A stretch of DNA of 64,000 bases. Origin: Clostridium fallax (GTDB lineage: Bacteria > Bacillota > Clostridia > Clostridiales > Clostridiaceae). A model generated the notes under the pieces. It was not told where the DNA came from and did no database searches. It saw only the letters and a program-made list of their open reading frames with translations. Of the stretch, positions 59,707 to 64,000 are shown piece by piece (positions within the stretch are counted from its first letter, which is position 1; every line of letters begins with the position of its first letter). Made by a program: the position numbers and the translations under genes. The DNA lies in NCBI RefSeq assembly GCF_900129365.1, contig NZ_FQVM01000012.1:9571-73570 (forward strand). The letters are read 5' to 3'.

Positions 59707-60336
59707 ATGAGTAAAGTAACGCAAATAGCCCACCCATTAATATTACACAAATTATCTTTAATAAGAGATAAAAATACAGGTTCAAAAGACTTTAGAGATC
59801 TTGTAGAAGAGGTTTCAATGTTATTAGCTTATGAAGTAACTAGAGATTTACAAATGGAGGATGTTGAAATAGAAACTCCAATATGTAAGGCAAAGTGTAA
59901 AATGCTAGCAGGTAAAAAGATAGCTATAGTTCCAATTTTAAGAGCAGGACTTGGAATGGTTGATGGTATGTTAAGACTTATACCAGCAGCAAAAGTTGGT
60001 CATATAGGATTATATAGAGATGAAGAAACTCTTAAGCCCGTAGAATATTTCTGTAAATTACCTCAAGACATAGCTGAGAGAGATATAATAGTAGTTGATC
60101 CAATGCTTGCTACTGGTGGTTCTGCAGCTGATGCTATTGATTTATTAAAGAAAAAAGGGGCAAAATATATAAGATTAGTTTGTTTAATAAGTTCACCGGA
60201 AGGTGTAAAAGCTGTTATGGATAGACATCCTGATGTAGATATATATTTAGCATCAATAGATGAAAAATTAAATGAGCAAGGATACATAGTACCTGGACTT
60301 GGCGATGCAGGAGATAGATTATTTGGTACAAAATAA
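59707..60336 (+). CDS. upp: Uracil phosphoribosyltransferase
   Basis: A 209-residue enzyme. IPILRAG-like AIVPILRAGLGMVDGML and the PRPP motif IVVDPMLATGGSAADAI are intact, and GYIVPGLGDAGDRLFGT is the uracil-binding C terminus. It converts uracil and PRPP to UMP, so it competes with PreTA for uracil. AGGAGGA precedes ATG. A hairpin terminator follows. Confidence 0.98.
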   Translation: MSKVTQIAHPLILHKLSLIRDKNTGSKDFRDLVEEVSMLLAYEVTRDLQMEDVEIETPICKAKCKMLAGKKIAIVPILRAGLGMVDGMLRLIPAAKVGHIGLYRDEETLKPVEYFCKLPQDIAERDIIVVDPMLATGGSAADAIDLLKKKGAKYIRLVCLISSPEGVKAVMDRHPDVDIYLASIDEKLNEQGYIVPGLGDAGDRLFGTK

Positions 60337-60353
60337 TCTAATTTATTTTAAGA

Positions 60354-60392
60354 TGGAAGACTTCTTTAAATAAGAAGTCTCCACCTTTTTTC
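60354..60392 (+). terminator. Terminator of upp
   Basis: AGACTTCTT (60358-60366) pairs with AAGAAGTCT (60372-60380), extended by TGG/CCA past a bulge, then CCTTTTTTC. Confidence 0.88.
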
Positions 60393-60595
60393 TATATGTA
60401 AGAATATTTTATTTATCATCAATTAAAGTGATTAGATTTATATTTAAAGATCAAATATTTTCAAAATATATACAATAATATACCTTATGTTTATATAGTA
60501 TTCTTATATATAATCCATTGAGTTTACACAAAATTTCTTTTTAGATATAATAAAGTTAGTTGATAAAAAGTAAGAAAAATGAGGTGTTTTTACAT

Positions 60596-61084
60596 ATGAA
60601 AAGAAGGGATAAGCATAATTATTATTTAGATATAGCAGAAACTGTTCTTGAAAGAGGGACATGCTTAAGAAGAAATTATGGCTCTATTATAGTTAAAAAT
60701 GATGAAATAATTTCTACCGGATATACAGGTTCACCAAGGGGAAGAAAAAATTGTATAGATTTAAATAAATGTATAAGAGACGAGTTAAATGTTCCAAGAG
60801 GGACCCATTATGAATTATGTAGAAGTGTACATAGTGAAGCTAATGCAATAATAAGTGCATCACGAAAAGATATGATAGGAGCTACTTTATATTTAGTAGG
60901 AAAAGATGCAAAAACTAAAGATTTTGTAGAAAATGCTAATTCTTGTGCTATGTGTAAAAGATTAATAATTAATTCTGGCATTAAAACAGTAGTAATAAGA
61001 GATACTAAAGATTGTTATAGAATTATTGAGGTAGAAGAATGGGTTGAAAATGATGACTCTTTATCTTCTAATATAGGCTATTAA
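60596..61084 (+). CDS. dCMP deaminase (ComEB-like)
   Basis: A 162-residue cytidine/deoxycytidylate deaminase family protein. The zinc site is VHSEANAII (His and catalytic Glu) and SCAMCKRLI (two Cys), and CLRRNYGSIIVKNDEIISTG is the usual start. It deaminates dCMP to dUMP for thymidylate synthesis. ATG at 60596 follows GAGGTG; a longer frame from 60560 has no site and is rejected. wecB follows after 16 bases. The insertion CIDLNKCIRDELNVPRG between the motifs has further Cys residues, as in ComEB proteins that bind a second zinc. Confidence 0.93.
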   Translation: MKRRDKHNYYLDIAETVLERGTCLRRNYGSIIVKNDEIISTGYTGSPRGRKNCIDLNKCIRDELNVPRGTHYELCRSVHSEANAIISASRKDMIGATLYLVGKDAKTKDFVENANSCAMCKRLIINSGIKTVVIRDTKDCYRIIEVEEWVENDDSLSSNIGY

Positions 61085-61100
61085 TTTTGGAGGGATTAAA

Positions 61101-62252
61101 TTGGATAAAATAAAAGTACTAACTATATTTGGAACAAGACCAGAAGCTATAAAAATGGCTCCTCTTGTAAAAGAATTGGAAACGAGAAATGAAATAGAGT
61201 CTAAAGTTTGCGTAACAGCTCAACATAGAGAAATGCTTGATCAAGTTTTGGAGCTATTTAATATAAAGCCAGATTTTGATTTAAATATAATGAAGACGAA
61301 ACAAAGTTTGACTGGTATAACAAATAGAGTTTTAGAAGGATTAGAAGAAGTGTTTTTAAAGGAAAAACCAGATATGATATTAGTTCATGGAGATACGACA
61401 ACTACATTTGGTGGAGCCTTAGCAGCTTTCTATCAACAAATAAAAGTAGGACATGTAGAAGCAGGCTTAAGAACTTTTGATAAATATTTTCCTTTTCCAG
61501 AAGAGATGAATAGGAAACTTACAGGAGCTTTAGCAGACCTTCATTTTTCACCTACTAAAGGTTCAAAAAACAATCTTTTAAGAGAAGGGGTTAATGAAAA
61601 GGATATATATATAACAGGAAATACTGTAATAGATGCAATGGAGCATACCGTAGAAAATGATTATGTTTTTGAAAATGAGGAACTTAATAAAATAGATTTT
61701 AAAAATAAAAAAGTTATAATGATAACTGCTCATAGAAGAGAAAACTGGGGAGAGGGAATAGATAATATATGTAAGTCTTTAAATAAAATAATAGAAGACA
61801 ACAAAGATGTAGAATTAGTATATTTAGTTCATTTAAATCCAGTAGTAAAAGACGTAGTCTATAGAGAGTTAGGTAATAAAGATAGAATTCATCTATTACC
61901 ACCATTAGATACAAAAGAAACTCATAATTTAATGAATAAATGCTTTATGGTTATGACAGATTCTGGTGGATTACAAGAAGAAGCTCCTCATTTAGGAAAG
62001 CCTGTATTAGTTTTAAGAGGAGTTACAGAAAGGCCAGAGGCTGTGGATGCTGGAACTGTTAAACTTGTTGGAACTGATGTAGATACTATATTATCGGAAG
62101 CTAATAAATTAATAAATGATGAAAAAGCTTATAATGATATGAGTAAAGCTATAAATCCTTATGGAGATGGAAAAGCTTCAGAAAGAATAGTAGATGCTAT
62201 AATTAAGTATTTTGGAAACAGTGATAAAGATATAGAAGAATTCAGTAAATAA
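61101..62252 (+). CDS. wecB: UDP-N-acetylglucosamine 2-epimerase (non-hydrolysing)
   Basis: A 383-residue GT-B-fold epimerase. FGTRPEAIKMAPLVKELE, VHGDTTTTFGGALAAFY and VEAGLRTFDKYFPFPEEMNR are the conserved N-lobe segments and DSGGLQEEAPHLGKPVLVLR with GVTERPEAVDAGT the C-lobe. It makes UDP-ManNAc for wall teichoic acid linkage units and capsule. TTG at 61101 follows GGAGGGA. Likely an operon with the dCMP deaminase gene. Confidence 0.97.
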   Translation: MDKIKVLTIFGTRPEAIKMAPLVKELETRNEIESKVCVTAQHREMLDQVLELFNIKPDFDLNIMKTKQSLTGITNRVLEGLEEVFLKEKPDMILVHGDTTTTFGGALAAFYQQIKVGHVEAGLRTFDKYFPFPEEMNRKLTGALADLHFSPTKGSKNNLLREGVNEKDIYITGNTVIDAMEHTVENDYVFENEELNKIDFKNKKVIMITAHRRENWGEGIDNICKSLNKIIEDNKDVELVYLVHLNPVVKDVVYRELGNKDRIHLLPPLDTKETHNLMNKCFMVMTDSGGLQEEAPHLGKPVLVLRGVTERPEAVDAGTVKLVGTDVDTILSEANKLINDEKAYNDMSKAINPYGDGKASERIVDAIIKYFGNSDKDIEEFSK

Positions 62253-62276
62253 ATAGAATTGTTATAAATTTAACCT

Positions 62277-62304
62277 AATAGCGACTTTGGTCGCTATTTT
62301 TTTT
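62277..62304 (+). terminator. Terminator of wecB
   Basis: A 9-bp stem AATAGCGAC / GTCGCTATT with a 4-base loop is followed by TTTTTTG. Confidence 0.92.
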
Positions 62305-62436
62305 GTTTTATTAATAAAATTATTTTCTATTTACAAAAATAGTTATTAATAAAATTAACAATAAAATCACAGTATTATAAGTAAATAAATGAAAAATTAA
62401 AAAAAACAAAGAAAATAGCAGAAAATTAATATAACT

Positions 62437-62454
62437 TTGTCATTTTTTTAACAA
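62437..62454 (+). promoter_or_regulatory. Putative Rex operator upstream of thl
   Basis: TTGTCATTTTTTTAACAA matches 12 of 14 fixed positions of the Rex consensus TTGTTAANNNNTTAACAA. It lies 7 bases before the -35 box. Rex senses the NADH/NAD ratio and thl is a known Rex target in Clostridium acetobutylicum. Confidence 0.7.
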
Positions 62455-62461
62455 ATTAATC

Positions 62462-62490
62462 TTGATTATTATGAAAAAAATAGTTATAAT
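62462..62490 (+). promoter_or_regulatory. Promoter of thl
   Basis: TTGATT (62462-62467), 17 bases, TATAAT (62485-62490). Two further TTAACAA half-sites follow in the leader. Confidence 0.8.
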
Positions 62491-62555
62491 GGAAACATAT
62501 TAATTAACAAGATAAATAAAAGATTAACAATATAATCTTATGGGAGGTATTTACG

Positions 62556-63734
62556 ATGAGAGAAGTAGTTATCGCTAGTGCAGTAAGAACAGCTATAGGT
62601 TCTTTTGGTGGAGCTTTAAAAAATGTTCCTGCTGTAGATTTAGGAGCAACAGTAATTAAAGAAGCAGTAAAAAGAGCAGGAGTAAAACCAGGAGAAGTTG
62701 AAGAAGTAATAATGGGAAATGTTATACAAGCTGGTCTTGGTCAAAATACAGCTAGACAATCAGCTGTTAAAGCTGGTTTACCAGTAGAAATTCCTGCAAT
62801 GACTTTAAATAAAGTTTGTGGATCAGGTTTAAGAGCAGTTAGTTTAGCAGCTCAAGAAATTAAAGCAGGAGATGCTGATATAATAATAGCTGGTGGAATG
62901 GAAAGTATGTCACAAGCTCCATATGCACTAAATGGTGCTAGATGGGGACAAAGAATGGGTGACGGAAAAATGGTTGATACTATGATAAAAGACGCTTTAT
63001 GGGATGCGTTCAATGATTATCATATGGGAATGACAGCTGAAAATATAGCAGAAAGATGGAATTTAACTAGAGAAGATCAAGATAAATTTGCTGCTTCATC
63101 TCAACAAAAAGCTGAAAAGGCAATTAAAGAAGGAAGATTTAAGGAAGAAATAGTTCCAGTAGTTATACCTCAAAGAAAGGGAGACCCAATAGTATTTGAT
63201 ACTGATGAGTTCCCAAGATTCGGAACAACAGAAGAAAAGTTAGCTAAATTAAGACCTGCATTCAAAAAAGATGGTACAGTAACAGCAGGTAATGCGTCAG
63301 GTATAAATGATGGTGCTGCTGCGTTTGTAATAATGAGTGCTGAAAAAGCTAAGGAATTAGGTATTAAACCATTAGCTAAAATAGTATCATATGGATCAAA
63401 AGGATTAGATCCTGCAATTATGGGATATGGACCATTTTATGCAACTAAAAAAGCATTAGAAGTAGCTAATCTAGGAATTGAAGATATGGATTTAATAGAA
63501 GCAAATGAAGCTTTTGCTGCTCAAAGTTTAGCAGTTGCAAAAGATTTGAATTTTGATATGAGTAAAGTAAATGTTAATGGTGGAGCTATAGCTTTAGGCC
63601 ATCCAGTTGGAGCATCAGGAGCTAGAATTTTAGTAACACTATTACATGAAATGGAAAAGAGAGATTCTAAAAAAGGTCTTGCTACTTTATGTATAGGTGG
63701 TGGACAAGGAACAGCGATAATTGTAGAAAGATAA
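62556..63734 (+). CDS. thl: Acetyl-CoA acetyltransferase (thiolase)
   Basis: A 392-residue biosynthetic thiolase, the same length as clostridial ThlA. The acyl-binding Cys is in TLNKVCGSGLRAVSLAAQ, the active-site His in GGAIALGHPVGASGARI and the second Cys in TLCIGGGQGTA; EANEAFAAQSLAVA is also conserved. It condenses two acetyl-CoA to acetoacetyl-CoA for butyrate or butanol formation. GGGAGGT precedes ATG, and codon choice is more uniform than its neighbours, as in highly expressed genes. Monocistronic behind a Rex-type operator. Confidence 0.98.
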   Translation: MREVVIASAVRTAIGSFGGALKNVPAVDLGATVIKEAVKRAGVKPGEVEEVIMGNVIQAGLGQNTARQSAVKAGLPVEIPAMTLNKVCGSGLRAVSLAAQEIKAGDADIIIAGGMESMSQAPYALNGARWGQRMGDGKMVDTMIKDALWDAFNDYHMGMTAENIAERWNLTREDQDKFAASSQQKAEKAIKEGRFKEEIVPVVIPQRKGDPIVFDTDEFPRFGTTEEKLAKLRPAFKKDGTVTAGNASGINDGAAAFVIMSAEKAKELGIKPLAKIVSYGSKGLDPAIMGYGPFYATKKALEVANLGIEDMDLIEANEAFAAQSLAVAKDLNFDMSKVNVNGGAIALGHPVGASGARILVTLLHEMEKRDSKKGLATLCIGGGQGTAIIVER

Positions 63735-63762
63735 TAAAATATAATAACCATAATTTTATATA

Positions 63763-63802
63763 AATAAGAACCAGTTTTAAAAAAATTGGTTCTTATTTTG
63801 TT
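63763..63802 (+). terminator. Terminator of thl
   Basis: A 16-bp stem AAATAAGAACCAGTTTT-type arm (63763-63778) pairs with 63782-63797 around AAA with one G-U pair; TTTTGTTT follows. Confidence 0.9.
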
Positions 63803-64000
63803 TAAAGTTTATTAATGGAAATGATTAATTTTAATTAATAAATTTATAGTATAATATAATATAAATGTTTAGTTAAGTTTATGATAAATAAACATTTATT
63901 TAGTAGTAAGATTTAGAATACAATATATTTAACTTTGTTTTCCTAGGAAATATTAATTTACAATGAAAAACATATTCAATTAGACTTTCCTTTGTTAATT
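63803..64000. other. Terminal A/T-rich region without a gene
   Basis: No frame with a ribosome binding site is visible. An 11-bp inverted repeat ATAAATGTTTA (63861-63871) pairs with 63889-63899. A TATAATATAAT stretch near 63850 may be part of the promoter of a gene beyond the window. Confidence 0.4.

Noticed and set aside
1..64000. CRISPR array, prophage, insertion sequence, tRNA or rRNA
   Set aside because: I saw no regularly spaced repeats, transposase or phage structural genes, and no cloverleaf or rRNA sequence; the RusA-like gene alone is not evidence for a prophage.

Overview
The window is AT-rich chromosomal DNA of a low-GC, anaerobic, endospore-forming Firmicute, most likely Clostridium sensu stricto (the C. 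perfringens/C. baratii side of cluster I). Supporting signs are near-exclusive AGA/AAA/ATA-type codon choice, strong AGGAGG/AAGGAG ribosome binding sites, frequent TTG starts, the sporulation genes yabG, sipL, spoIIR and cotS-like kinases, cyanophycin genes cphB-cphA, reverse rubrerythrin, and the clostridial order rho - rpmE - tdk - DUF1385 - prmC - prfA - ywlC - ywlE - rpiB - upp - dCMP deaminase - wecB followed by thl. I did not fix the species. I see no rRNA, tRNA, insertion sequence, prophage or CRISPR array. Most long genes are on the + strand, and most units end in a clear hairpin plus T-run, often shared by convergent genes.

Layout. 1-1.5 kb: end of a degenerate LytS-like kinase, a receiver-only protein and a LytTR regulator. 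1.9-4.4 kb: NatAB-type ABC exporter and a tiny basic protein gene. 4.6-10.7 kb: a flavin oxidoreductase, a CcpA-controlled preT-preA pair, an SGNH hydrolase, a homocysteine methyltransferase-like protein and a RusA-like nuclease with a zinc ribbon. 10.8-17.6 kb: tsaD, a hydrolase-fold protein lacking its nucleophile, htrA, murK-like kinase and a Suv3-like RNA helicase. 17.6-20 kb: two paralogous small membrane proteins, L25/Ctc and, divergent from it, a single-domain L25-like paralogue. 20-22 kb: glycosyltransferase plus SPOCS-like protein; then a lone eutH. 23-26 kb: apbE, an FMN-binding lipoprotein, a NusG_II protein and a Gx transporter, a likely flavin-based extracytoplasmic electron-transfer set. 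26-30 kb: LysR regulator, radical SAM/SPASM enzyme, orphan solute-binding lipoprotein.

30.2-36.5 kb is a spore-surface island in which a glycosyltransferase faces CotS-family kinases twice; one of the four kinase-like proteins has lost its catalytic residues, and one unit has a sigma-K-type promoter. 36.6-46.3 kb holds PerR-type-controlled reverse rubrerythrin, yabG (sigma-K-type promoter), veg (tandem vegetative promoters), a candidate small RNA on the minus strand, sipL, cphBA, ispE and spoIIR. 46.4-62.3 kb is housekeeping: a tRNA-thiolase-like PP-loop protein, DUF1934, a small DnaA-domain-IV-like protein, pyrG, rho, lipid glucosyltransferase, rpmE, tdk, release factor and its methylase, and the nucleotide/sugar genes. 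The window closes with thl behind a Rex-type operator.

The points most worth checking are the predicted minus-strand small RNA next to veg, the L25-like paralogue, the spore glycan/kinase island with its pseudokinase, the DnaA-IV-like protein upstream of pyrG, the electron-transfer cassette, and several operators placed on recognisable promoters (cre, PerR, Rex, sigma-K).
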